Shown here in pieces: positions 43,402-51,910 of a stretch of DNA of 64,000 nt; within the stretch, counting starts at the first letter, position 1; each line of letters starts with the position of its first letter. Source of the DNA: Parapedobacter sp964498395 (lineage in GTDB: Bacteria > Bacteroidota > Bacteroidia > Sphingobacteriales > Sphingobacteriaceae); assembly GCA_964498395.1 (NCBI GenBank), contig CAZCHE010000004.1, positions 62,001 through 126,000 on the forward strand. Reading direction: 5' to 3'. Under the pieces are notes generated by a model that ran no database searches, was not told where the DNA came from, and saw only the letters and a program-made list of their open reading frames with translations. A program made the position numbers and the translations under genes.

Positions 43402-44799
43402 TTATTTCAGTCCTCCGATCATGTCTTCTGGGCGTACCCATTCGTCAAACTGCTCGTTAGTGAGCAAGCCGAGTTCCAATGCCGCTTCCCGTAGGGATTT
43501 ATTTTCCTTGTGTGCTTTTTTGGCAATCTTAGCGGCATTTTCATAGCCGATATGTGGATTCAGTGCCGTGACCAACATCAAGGAGTTTTCCAGGTGCTTC
43601 TTGATGCCATCGTAGTTTGGCTCGATACCAATGGCACAATGGTCGTTGAATGACACGCAGGCATCACCGATCAATTGGGCAGATTGCAAAAAGTTAGCAG
43701 CGATTATCGGCTTGAATACATTAAGTTCGTAATGTCCATTGGCACCGCCCACGGATATCGCCACATCATTCCCGATAACTTGTGCGGCTACCATCGTGAG
43801 GGCCTCACATTGCGTAGGGTTTACCTTGCCCGGCATGATGGATGAACCCGGTTCGTTTTCGGGGATAATGATTTCGCCGATGCCTGACCGGGGGCCAGAG
43901 GCCAACATGCGGATGTCATTGGCAATTTTCATGAGCGACACGGCCAATTGCTTCAACGCTCCGTGGCTCTCTACCATGGCATCATGGGCCGCCAACGCTT
44001 CAAACTTGTTAGGAGCGGTACGGAAAGGTAACCCCGTGAAATCCGCAATGTATTTGGCAACGTTTTCCGAATAACCTTTCGGGGTATTGATACCGGTGCC
44101 GACGGCGGTGCCCCCAAGGGCTAAGTCGGATAGGTGGTCCAATGTGTTTTTCAACGCCCTAAGACCATAGTTGAGCTGGGCCACATAACCTGAAAATTCT
44201 TGGCCCAATGTCAATGGCGTGGCATCCATCAGGTGCGTACGGCCAATTTTAACGACGTTGGTAAACGCTTCAGATTTGGCTTTCAATGTATCCCGTAGTG
44301 TTTCTACGCCAGGAATGGTGGTCTCCACCAATCGTTTGTAGGCAGCGATGTGCATGGCAGTGGGATAGGTGTCGTTTGATGACTGCGACTTATTCACATC
44401 ATCATTGGGGTGGATGAAGGGTTTTCCCTCACCCAATTGATTTCCCTGCAACACGTGTGCCCGATTGGATACCACTTCGTTGACGTTCATATTGGATTGC
44501 GTGCCTGATCCGGTCTGCCAGATAACCAGTGGAAACTGGTCGGCTAATTGGCCGTTCAGGATTTCGTCACATACCTGTGCAATCAAGTCACGTTTTTCCG
44601 CTGGCAATACGCCAGCATCCGCGTTGGTATAGGCCGCTGCTTTCTTGAGGTATGCAAAGGCTTCAATGATTTCCTTGGGCATGGATGCCGAGGGGCCGAT
44701 CTTGAAGTTGTTGCGTGAGCGTTCGGTTTGTGCGCCCCAATATTTGTCAGCGGGCACTTGTACCTCGCCCATGGTATCGTGTTCGATTCTGTATGACAT
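43402..44799 (-). CDS. fumC: Class II fumarate hydratase
   Basis: TCA-cycle enzyme interconverting fumarate and malate. The 465 residues have MSYRIEHDTMGEVQVPADKYWGAQTERSRNNF, SGTQSNMNVNEV, KIGRTHLMDATPLTLGQEFSGY and the signature GSSIMPGKVNPTQCE. It has no iron-sulfur ligands, so it tolerates oxygen and NO. I use the ATG at 44799 because homology begins there. Confidence 0.96.
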   Translation of the reverse strand: MSYRIEHDTMGEVQVPADKYWGAQTERSRNNFKIGPSASMPKEIIEAFAYLKKAAAYTNADAGVLPAEKRDLIAQVCDEILNGQLADQFPLVIWQTGSGTQSNMNVNEVVSNRAHVLQGNQLGEGKPFIHPNDDVNKSQSSNDTYPTAMHIAAYKRLVETTIPGVETLRDTLKAKSEAFTNVVKIGRTHLMDATPLTLGQEFSGYVAQLNYGLRALKNTLDHLSDLALGGTAVGTGINTPKGYSENVAKYIADFTGLPFRTAPNKFEALAAHDAMVESHGALKQLAVSLMKIANDIRMLASGPRSGIGEIIIPENEPGSSIMPGKVNPTQCEALTMVAAQVIGNDVAISVGGANGHYELNVFKPIIAANFLQSAQLIGDACVSFNDHCAIGIEPNYDGIKKHLENSLMLVTALNPHIGYENAAKIAKKAHKENKSLREAALELGLLTNEQFDEWVRPEDMIGGLK

Positions 44800-44826
44800 G
44801 AAGTGATGTTTTTTGATTACAGGACA

Positions 44827-44834
44827 CAAAGTTA
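44827..44834 (-). promoter_or_regulatory. -7 promoter element of fumC
   Basis: Minus strand TAACTTTG, an exact match, 27 bases upstream of the ATG. Confidence 0.5.
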
Positions 44835-44904
44835 AGAAGATATGGGAGATGTGAAGAACGGAATGCGCATGAAATTGAAGGCGACGGTGATTTTGTAAAC
44901 CAAC

Positions 44905-46173
44905 TTAATGAAGAGCTCTTTCTTTTTTGCCGAGTTGGCTGGCTAGCAGGCCGATTAAACCGGCAAAGATAATCAACGAAGCAACCCCAAGGGCTTGGGG
45001 AAGGTGGTCGATATAGATTCTCGCCATGCCCGAGGCACCTTGTAACGTGAGGATCAATTCATTTAGTATAATACCACAAACAAACACCCATGTGCTGCCT
45101 ACTGCCCTTCGGTTGGTTTGGATACTTTGATGCAGGTAGGCGTATGCAATGATAAATAGACTGATCATCACTAACAATACCAAATGTAGGTAGCCGATGA
45201 CAATGGGGCGAAAACTATATGCCAGTTGGCTTAACGATGGTATCACCGAGAGGCTCTGCAACACGAGTTTAATGGTTGCCGCGATAGCCACTCCATACAA
45301 CAGCCAGCGGGGTAACGAGGTGAGGTGATGCTTAATGCCCCGCCATTTGCCATATACCGCCTTCAGCCAGAGTGCCCAAGCCAATACTTGGATAACCGAG
45401 GTCAGTATCACCAATAGGTATATCCATTGGGGCATGGCTTGCCATAGCACTGATAGCAGATAGGCCGGAACACAGGTTAGTGCGAAGCCCCAAAACACGG
45501 TCTTGGCGTATCTGATAAATACACCCTTTTGATATAGCCAGTTTTGCAGGAGTCCCATGCAGGCAAAGAAAAACCAACCATTGTACTGAAAGTGCAGGTA
45601 GAAATAGATGGACGCGAGCTGCAATCGCGAATGGGTATTATGGGTAGCCATGAGGTAGGCGAGTGCAAAGGTGCCGACGGAAGAAAGCACTAGAAAAATG
45701 AGGGCCGCCCTCAACCAGTTGAAGCCGTTTTTTCGCTCGAAGGTTTTATGGATATCCCGCCAGCATGCGGTGGCAAACCAATAGGATATCACAATGCTAA
45801 GCGTGGCCACACCGATCGAGTACGGCCCGTAGCCCTGCAAGAAAAAGCTGACCAGCATGCCATAGGCTGCAAGAAGGTTAGCTGAGATGATGTATTGGTA
45901 TTTTACTGGTAGCGCTTCATGGCTTTTTTTTCGGAAGATGGCGGCGACGATAAATACCATCAGGATATGGCTCACCCAACCCGAAAAAGCGAAGTGTGAA
46001 TGGGCGTGGAGCACGTATTTTTGGTTGATGGAAGGCAGTGGAAACAGTACTTTCAAACGCATCAGTAGACCCAATGCCGCCACGAATAGTAAATTGGTTA
46101 ATGCAAATATGACCCAATGGCGTACCGTCGTTTTTGTCAAGGAAATTTTCACGGAACCAAGATAGTTATTCAT
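44905..46173 (-). CDS. 12-TM haem-copper-oxidase subunit I-like protein (possible NO-related)
   Basis: A 422-residue membrane protein with about 12 helices. The His-rich motif HAHSHFAFSGWV (about 56-67) at the start of the second helix and HFQYNGWFFFACMG later resemble haem-binding positions of subunit-I-like proteins (CcoN/NorB/NnrS). It lacks the complete CuB His set that I would expect in a working oxidase. It lies 24 bases downstream of the Crp/Fnr gene and divergent from nos, so an NO- or N2O-linked role is likely. It is not identifiable as a named enzyme. Confidence 0.7.
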   Translation of the reverse strand: MNNYLGSVKISLTKTTVRHWVIFALTNLLFVAALGLLMRLKVLFPLPSINQKYVLHAHSHFAFSGWVSHILMVFIVAAIFRKKSHEALPVKYQYIISANLLAAYGMLVSFFLQGYGPYSIGVATLSIVISYWFATACWRDIHKTFERKNGFNWLRAALIFLVLSSVGTFALAYLMATHNTHSRLQLASIYFYLHFQYNGWFFFACMGLLQNWLYQKGVFIRYAKTVFWGFALTCVPAYLLSVLWQAMPQWIYLLVILTSVIQVLAWALWLKAVYGKWRGIKHHLTSLPRWLLYGVAIAATIKLVLQSLSVIPSLSQLAYSFRPIVIGYLHLVLLVMISLFIIAYAYLHQSIQTNRRAVGSTWVFVCGIILNELILTLQGASGMARIYIDHLPQALGVASLIIFAGLIGLLASQLGKKERALH

Positions 46174-46197
46174 CCAGTACTTGTTTTATGATTGCGG

Positions 46198-46806
46198 TCA
46201 TATCCCGTCTGACGGCACGAATACCTTGCCTTTTATGATACATAATTTGTCGTCTTGCTCCATTTGCCGGATGGCCCTGATCACCGTTTCTACGCGTAAT
46301 CCAGCCATGTTTGCCAATTGTTGGCGAGTGAGCATTAGCCTGTTGCATTCCTGGCAAATGAATTTTCCATGCTGATTGAAATAATCGATGAGTTCGGAAA
46401 GGATGGTTTGGGGGTTGTTTTTCGAGGCAATCCTGAGTAAGAAAAACTTAAAGCGGAGGTGCTGCACCAGCGATTTGCTAAAGGCAAAGTGGATCTCGGG
46501 GTACGTTCTTAGCACCTCATGGAAGGAGGGTGCACATAATCGCAAAATCGTGCATGGCGAATCAGCAATGGCACTTGCAGCATAGGGTTCGCCATCAAAA
46601 AGCGGAAACTCGCCGAAACTTTCTCCTGGCTCAACAAGCTTATGTAGGGTTTCTCTGCCATCATCGCTGAAGTTTGACCAACGGACCCTGCCCTTAACCA
46701 ATTGATAATAAAAGGCGGCCGGTGCCCCTTCATTGAAGATGGTTTCACCAACGGCTGCATGGCGATAAGCTGCCCCATATTCGAGTAATAGGTCGGTCGG
46801 AATCAT
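46198..46806 (-). CDS. Crp/Fnr-family transcription regulator without Fe-S cysteines
   Basis: A 202-residue regulator: beta-roll sensor (ETIFNEGAPAAFYYQLVKGRVR, GESFGEFPLFDG), dimer helix and HTH (TRQQLANMAGLRVETVIRAIRQM). No N-terminal Cys cluster, so it may be a DNR/NnrR-like sensor using haem or another ligand. The ATG at 46806 fits the domain start better than 46839. It shares a control region with the nos operon and precedes the 12-TM protein. Confidence 0.9.
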   Translation of the reverse strand: MIPTDLLLEYGAAYRHAAVGETIFNEGAPAAFYYQLVKGRVRWSNFSDDGRETLHKLVEPGESFGEFPLFDGEPYAASAIADSPCTILRLCAPSFHEVLRTYPEIHFAFSKSLVQHLRFKFFLLRIASKNNPQTILSELIDYFNQHGKFICQECNRLMLTRQQLANMAGLRVETVIRAIRQMEQDDKLCIIKGKVFVPSDGI

Positions 46807-46852
46807 AGCCAATACATTTATGATAAGAATGACATACATTTCATTGCTAGCA

Positions 46853-46860
46853 CAAACATA
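46853..46860 (-). promoter_or_regulatory. -7 promoter element of the second crp/fnr gene
   Basis: Minus strand TATGTTTG, an exact match, with a TTG 16 bases further upstream (46877-46879). The Fnr-like palindrome is centred about 64 bases upstream of the implied start site. Confidence 0.5.
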
Positions 46861-46904
46861 CCCGAAACCTTTCGTGCAATAGATGATATTCGTCAGGTAG
46901 GGAG

Positions 46905-46918
46905 ATGATGAATATCAT
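46905..46918. promoter_or_regulatory. Crp/Fnr-type palindrome in the nos control region
   Basis: ATGAT-GAAT-ATCAT, extended to GATGAT/ATCATC, with the same half-sites and spacer length as the site before nirB. It lies between the divergent crp/fnr and nos units. Confidence 0.65.
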
Positions 46919-47054
46919 CATGCAATAGGTTTTGTTTTGTAATTGGCTGTTTCATAGGTGTTAATGGCGTATTGGGGGAACGGTGCATCGCGCGCATTCA
47001 ACAAACCATTTGCGCTTTATGATTCAACGCATAAAACAGCTACGCATGTCGGGC

Positions 47055-47062
47055 TAACTTTG
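47055..47062 (+). promoter_or_regulatory. -7 promoter element of the nos operon
   Basis: TAACTTTG, an exact match, 75 bases upstream of the cytochrome c ATG. No -33 TTG is at standard distance, as expected for an activator-dependent promoter, though the visible palindrome is about 150 bases upstream. Confidence 0.45.
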
Positions 47063-47137
47063 CATAGAAACAAACAACAAACAGCGCGAACAGTCTTGAT
47101 AGCAACTTCGTGCGTAGACAAACAAACACATACAAAT

Positions 47138-47602
47138 ATGAAACAGCTAATGATTTTCTTGCTACTGAGTATGGTGGTGTATGCCTGCTCGCAAAGTGGT
47201 AAACAAAACACGGAAGGTGATCAAAGCACCGCGACCAGTAGGTCGGCAACAGACTATGATCCCAGACGGGGCGAAGGCAAATTTGACCAGGTGGATATTG
47301 GTGACAAATTGGATGTGGCCATGGCAAAGGAAGGAAAATTGATCGCTGACCTGAAATGTGCGAGTTGCCATAAGTATACCACAGAGCGACTGGTCGGACC
47401 CGGATGGTCGGGCGTAACGGAAAAGCATCGTCCGGAGTGGTTGATGAATTTCATTACCAACCCCGATCCGATGATCGATAAGGATCCGGAACTCCAAGCG
47501 CAGTTGGAAATCTGTTTGGTGCGCATGCCCAACCAAAACCTCACCGATGGCGATGCCCGGGCCATCGTGGAGTTTATGCGTGAAAATGACGGGGTAAAAT
47601 AG
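47138..47602 (+). CDS. Mono-haem cytochrome c lipoprotein of the nos cluster
   Basis: A 154-residue lipoprotein (VVYACSQSG lipobox) with one haem motif C74-A-S-C77-H78 and probable axial Met in VRMPNQNL. It lies 34 bases upstream of nosZ as first gene of the operon, the position of the electron-donor cytochromes in clade II nos clusters. It probably passes electrons to the CuA site of NosZ from the membrane. The ATG at 47138 is chosen because it starts the signal peptide. Confidence 0.92.
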   Translation: MKQLMIFLLLSMVVYACSQSGKQNTEGDQSTATSRSATDYDPRRGEGKFDQVDIGDKLDVAMAKEGKLIADLKCASCHKYTTERLVGPGWSGVTEKHRPEWLMNFITNPDPMIDKDPELQAQLEICLVRMPNQNLTDGDARAIVEFMRENDGVK

Positions 47603-47636
47603 GGATTGATTTTTATTAACCTTAATAGTATACAAA

Positions 47637-49604
47637 ATGAAACGAAAACAATATGTTTTATGGGTGTTGGCCGTATTGGCGGTATCCATGTCATTCAGCG
47701 CCTGTAGACCCAAGGGAGCGGGAAGTGCATTAAGCGGTGACGCTGCAAAACGGGTTTATATTGCACCGGGGCAATACGACGAATTTTACAATTTTGTCTC
47801 GGGTGGATTTAGTGGGCAGATGAGTGTTTACGGGCTTCCCAGTGGGCGCCTATTTCGCGTGATTCCCGTGTTTTCAGTGGATCCAGAAAAAGCATGGGGC
47901 TTCAGCGAAGAGACCAAACCGATGTTGATGACCTCGCATGGCTTCGTGCCTTGGGATGATCTCCACCACATCGAATCGTCCTTTACAGACGGGATGCCTG
48001 ACGGCAGGTGGATGTTTGCCAACTCAAACAATACCCCACGCCTGGCTAGGATAGACCTGACCACTTTCCGAACAGCCGAAATCATTGAGATCCCCAATAC
48101 TGGGGGTAACCACTGTTCGCCCTTTACGACCGAAAATTCGGAATATGTGATTGCGGCAACGCGCTTTAGCGTACCGCCAGATGGTCCGGCAAGTGATGTG
48201 CCCATTAGTTCCTATAAGGAAAACTTCAAAGGACACATCAGTTTTGTCAGCGTAGACAAGCAAACCGGCGAATTTGATATCGCATTCCAGTTGAAGACAC
48301 CGGGATTGAACTTCGACTTGTCCAGTGCCGGAAAAGGTGTGTCAAATGGCTGGTTATTCATCAGTTGCTATAACTCGGAGCAGGCACACACGTTATTGGA
48401 AGTCAATGCGTCGCAAAATGACAAAGACTTCATCATGGCCATCAACTGGAAGAAAGCTGAAGAATATTTCAGGGCCGGCAGAGGTACAAAGCAATCGGTA
48501 CGCTATGCGCATAATAAATATGATGAGCATAGCCACTCGGCCACTTCCGAAATCAAAACCGAAGTCACCGTACTCGATGTGACCGATTTTGAAGATTTGG
48601 CTTACCTGATCCCTTGCCCGAAATCGCCTCACGGTGCTGATGTAAGCCCTACGGGCGAGTATATCGTGGGTAGCGGAAAATTGGCGGCCTTGATTCCGGT
48701 ATTTAGCTTTGCTAAGCTGCAAAACGCCGTTGCAAATAAGGATTTTGAGAACGAGCTTTATGATGGCATTCCCGTGGTCAAGTACGAATCTGCCCTGCAT
48801 GGCGAAGTGGAAAAACCGGGATTGGGACCACTGCATACCGAATTTGACGACAAAGGGAATGCCTATACCTCCTTTTTCGTCTCCTCGGAGATCGTCAAAT
48901 GGAACCTCGAAAAGTTGGAAGTACTCGATCGGCAACCCACGTTCTATTCCGTCGGTCACTTGATGGTCGCCGGAGGAAACGCCAAGCAGCCTTATGGCAA
49001 GTATCTAGTGGCTTACAATAAGATCACCAAGGATCGTTTCCTGCCTACCGGACCGGAACTTTGCCACAGTGCGCAATTGTTTGATATCAGTGGCGATAAG
49101 ATGGAATTATTGCTCGATTTCCCGACAATAGGGGAACCGCACTATGCACAAGCCCTGCCGGCTTCGCTCGTTATGGATAACTCCTTGAAAATATACGATA
49201 TCAATGCCAATACGCACCCCCACAAAACCAACGGCGAAGCCGAGGCGAGGGTGGAGCGTTCGGGCAATATCGTTCGCGTGTACATGACAACCATCCGGTC
49301 TCACTTGACTCCAGATGTCATCGAAGGGATACAGGTAGGTGATGAGGTGTATTTCCACATCACGAACTTAGAGCAGGATTGGGATATGCCACATGGGTTT
49401 GCCATTAAAGGAGCGAGTAATTCCGAACTACTAATCATGCCCGGAGAAACCCAAACATTGAAATGGGTTCCAGACCGTGTAGGTATCATGCCTTACTACT
49501 GCACGGATTTCTGCTCGGCATTGCACCAAGAAATGTCAGGGTATGTGCGGGTTTCCCCACGGGGAAGCAATGTGCCGATGACATCCTATACAGGCACTAA
49601 TTAG
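47637..49604 (+). CDS. nosZ: Nitrous-oxide reductase, clade II (Sec/lipoprotein type)
   Basis: Reduces N2O to N2 in the periplasm with a binuclear CuA and a tetranuclear CuZ site. The 655 residues begin with a Sec signal ending MSFSAC (no twin Arg), so it is probably a lipoprotein. The beta-propeller has DDLHHIES and GGNHCSPF histidines of CuZ; the C-terminal cupredoxin has H586 and C622-x3-C626-x3-H630-x2-M633 for CuA. All key ligands that I can identify are present, so it looks active. The accessory genes follow downstream. Confidence 0.97.
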   Translation: MKRKQYVLWVLAVLAVSMSFSACRPKGAGSALSGDAAKRVYIAPGQYDEFYNFVSGGFSGQMSVYGLPSGRLFRVIPVFSVDPEKAWGFSEETKPMLMTSHGFVPWDDLHHIESSFTDGMPDGRWMFANSNNTPRLARIDLTTFRTAEIIEIPNTGGNHCSPFTTENSEYVIAATRFSVPPDGPASDVPISSYKENFKGHISFVSVDKQTGEFDIAFQLKTPGLNFDLSSAGKGVSNGWLFISCYNSEQAHTLLEVNASQNDKDFIMAINWKKAEEYFRAGRGTKQSVRYAHNKYDEHSHSATSEIKTEVTVLDVTDFEDLAYLIPCPKSPHGADVSPTGEYIVGSGKLAALIPVFSFAKLQNAVANKDFENELYDGIPVVKYESALHGEVEKPGLGPLHTEFDDKGNAYTSFFVSSEIVKWNLEKLEVLDRQPTFYSVGHLMVAGGNAKQPYGKYLVAYNKITKDRFLPTGPELCHSAQLFDISGDKMELLLDFPTIGEPHYAQALPASLVMDNSLKIYDINANTHPHKTNGEAEARVERSGNIVRVYMTTIRSHLTPDVIEGIQVGDEVYFHITNLEQDWDMPHGFAIKGASNSELLIMPGETQTLKWVPDRVGIMPYYCTDFCSALHQEMSGYVRVSPRGSNVPMTSYTGTN

Positions 49605-49611
49605 TGTTGAC

Positions 49612-50208
49612 GTGAAAAAGAAAACAACTATAAAGTCATTGCATAGGGCCATACTCATCGTGTGTGGTATGGCCCTGTTTGCGGTGATTGCGCTACCGAT
49701 ATGGCGTATCGAGCTGGATGCAGCGCAATACCCAGAAGGCCTCGAACTGTTGATCTACAGTTATCGGTTAGACGGACAGGTCGACATCATCAATGGGTTG
49801 AACCACTATATCGGAATGAAGACCCTGCATGCCGATGATTTTATCGAGTTTACGGTACTACCTTATATCATCGGAGTGTTTGCCTTGGTTTTCCTCCTAG
49901 TAGGGCTGTTGGGTAGGCGGCGATGGTTGAACGTCCTGTTTGTGGGATTTCTGGTTTTTGGGGTGGTAGCGATGGTCGATTTTTGGCGATGGCTATACGA
50001 CTATGGCCATGATCTGGATCCGGCGGCTCCCATCAAAGTGCCGGGTATGGCTTATCAACCGCCTATGATCGGGTTCAAACAACTACTCAATTTCGGCGCG
50101 TATTCGATACCCGATGTCGGGGGGTGGATTTTTATAGGTTGTGGGGTGTTAATTGCCTATTGTGTGGTTGCCGAATGGCGTTTTGCAACGAAAATACAAG
50201 AATCATGA
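49612..50208 (+). CDS. nos-operon membrane protein
   Basis: A 198-residue inner-membrane protein with about four helices (about 12-32, 84-105, 109-128, 170-190) and a periplasmic loop containing NHYIGMKTLHADDF. It sits between nosZ and nosL, the position of an uncharacterised membrane protein in clade II nos clusters (sometimes called nosB). It starts at a GTG 7 bases after nosZ and overlaps nosL by 4 bases. The NHYIGM and Met/His residues could handle copper; that is inference. Confidence 0.85.
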   Translation: MKKKTTIKSLHRAILIVCGMALFAVIALPIWRIELDAAQYPEGLELLIYSYRLDGQVDIINGLNHYIGMKTLHADDFIEFTVLPYIIGVFALVFLLVGLLGRRRWLNVLFVGFLVFGVVAMVDFWRWLYDYGHDLDPAAPIKVPGMAYQPPMIGFKQLLNFGAYSIPDVGGWIFIGCGVLIAYCVVAEWRFATKIQES

Positions 50209-50651
50209 AAAATATTAGCGCGTTAAGCTTGTTGATTTTGGGTGTAGTGCTGGCTGTCGGAACCCAAGCCTGTAGTAGTGGTGGCCCTAAACCCATTAAC
50301 TATGGCAAAGACCAATGCGCTCACTGTAAGATGACGGTTAGCGACGCACGCTTCGGTTGCCAACTGGTGACCACCAAAGGGCGTGCTTACCATTTTGATG
50401 ACGTGCAATGTTTGGTCGCTTACGTAAAAGCGGGCAGCGTCGATAAGAGTGAGGTGGCCAATTACTATTTGCCTGATTATTCCAATGACAACAAATTGCT
50501 TCCCGCCGAAGGGCTGTTCCTGTTGAAAAGTGAATCGTTGAGGAGCCCAATGCGGGGAGATATTGCGGCGTTTGCTAGCGAAAGTGATTTAGCGCATGTA
50601 CGGGAAATCCATGGGGGAGAGCAATTGACCTGGGCTGACCTTTGGAAGTAA
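50205..50651 (+). CDS. nosL: NosL copper-chaperone lipoprotein
   Basis: A 148-residue lipoprotein (TQAC lipobox) of the NosL family that delivers Cu(I) to apo-NosZ. The copper motif CAHCKM and the conserved GCQLVTTKGRAYHFDDVQCL are visible. Its ATG overlaps the preceding stop codon. Confidence 0.93.
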   Translation: MKNISALSLLILGVVLAVGTQACSSGGPKPINYGKDQCAHCKMTVSDARFGCQLVTTKGRAYHFDDVQCLVAYVKAGSVDKSEVANYYLPDYSNDNKLLPAEGLFLLKSESLRSPMRGDIAAFASESDLAHVREIHGGEQLTWADLWK

Positions 50652-50659
50652 ATAGGGAG

Positions 50660-51910
50660 ATGATGACCGGTTGTTTAAATTATGTGTTTAGTGTTTGTCT
50701 CTGCCTGATGGTAGCTGGCATGGGGAATGCCACTACCATCAAGGTAGGGGAACAGCATCGGGTCAAATCGATCAATGCCGCCTTAGAGATGGCGGCCGAT
50801 GGTGACACCATACGGGTGGAAGGCGGCGTTTACCGCGAAGGCAATATCGCTATCCATAAGCGCGTAGCCCTCATCGGTGTGAACAATCCGGTGATCGACG
50901 GGGAAAAACAGTACGAACCTGTTTCCATCTTTGTTCCGGGTGTAACCATCAGTGGATTTACCGTCAAGGCTTCTGGCCGGTCATCCGTGACCGATGTGGC
51001 AGGTATTAAAATCTACAATGTCGACGATGTCGTGATTACGGACAATGTGCTGGATGATAATTTCTTCGGCATCTACAGCCAAGGTGCCAAGAATTGTATC
51101 ATTGCGAACAACAAACTGGTGACCTATGGCGCAACCGAACTATTGGTAGGCAACGGTATCCACGCATGGAAAAGTGACAGCCTATTGGTAGCGGGCAATA
51201 CGATTATTGGGCATCGGGATGGCATCTATCTCGAGTTTGTGACCCATACGGTAGCGCAGCATAATACGGTCGAAGACAACCTCCGGTATGGCTTGCATTT
51301 CATGTTTTCCCATGACAATGGCTATTATCACAATACGTTTACCCGCAACGGGGCAGGCGTGGCGGTGATGTATACGCGGAGCGTACGCATGGAATACAAT
51401 GTCTTTAACGAAAACTGGGGTGATGCTTCATATGGGTTACTGCTGAAGGACATTACCGACAGCCATATCGAACACAATACATTCGCTAAAAACACGACGG
51501 GGATTTTCATGGAAGGGAGCAATCGCGTGACCATACAGCGCAATCAGTTTGAGGGGAATGGTTGGGCGCTGAAGATACAGGCGAGTTGCATGGATAACAG
51601 GTTGATGGAAAATAATTTCGTACACAATACGTTCGATATCGCCACCAATGGCTCACTGACCCTCAATACTTTTGAGCGTAACTATTGGGATAAATACGAG
51701 GGATATGATTTGGATAAGGACCGTGTGGGCGATGTGCCCTACCGTCCGGTAAGCCTATATTCCATGTTGGTGGAGAAATACCCAATGGCCATGCTACTGT
51801 TCAGGAGTTTTATGGTCACGTTGCTTGACCGTACCGAGCGGGTATTGCCAAGCCTTACCCCCGAGAATTTAAAAGATGATTATCCATTGATGAAGCCGGT
51901 GAGCATATGA
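50660..51910 (+). CDS. nosD: NosD, periplasmic copper-insertion protein
   Basis: A 416-residue secreted right-handed beta-helix protein required for CuZ assembly. It has a signal peptide (SVCLCLMVAGMGNA) and many parallel-beta-helix repeats of the NosD/carbohydrate-binding type (for example NNKLVTYGATELLVGNGIHAW and HNTFTRNGAGVAVMYTRS), ending RNYWDKYEGYDLDKD. The ATG at 50660 is used; the longer frame starts with TTG in nosL. It overlaps nosF by 4 bases. Confidence 0.94.
   Translation: MMTGCLNYVFSVCLCLMVAGMGNATTIKVGEQHRVKSINAALEMAADGDTIRVEGGVYREGNIAIHKRVALIGVNNPVIDGEKQYEPVSIFVPGVTISGFTVKASGRSSVTDVAGIKIYNVDDVVITDNVLDDNFFGIYSQGAKNCIIANNKLVTYGATELLVGNGIHAWKSDSLLVAGNTIIGHRDGIYLEFVTHTVAQHNTVEDNLRYGLHFMFSHDNGYYHNTFTRNGAGVAVMYTRSVRMEYNVFNENWGDASYGLLLKDITDSHIEHNTFAKNTTGIFMEGSNRVTIQRNQFEGNGWALKIQASCMDNRLMENNFVHNTFDIATNGSLTLNTFERNYWDKYEGYDLDKDRVGDVPYRPVSLYSMLVEKYPMAMLLFRSFMVTLLDRTERVLPSLTPENLKDDYPLMKPVSI

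Larger units (their letters stand above)
46807..47137. other. Divergent control region of crp/fnr and nos operon
   Basis: These 331 bases hold a -7 element for the regulator (46853-46860), the Fnr-like palindrome (46905-46918), and an exact -7 element for the cytochrome c gene (47055-47062). I see no additional gene; an upstream in-frame extension of the cytochrome frame has no signal peptide and is not coding-like. Confidence 0.6.

Noticed and set aside
46958..47137. N-terminal extension of the nos cytochrome c
   Set aside because: The signal peptide begins at 47138, and the longer frame overlaps the promoter element at 47055-47062.
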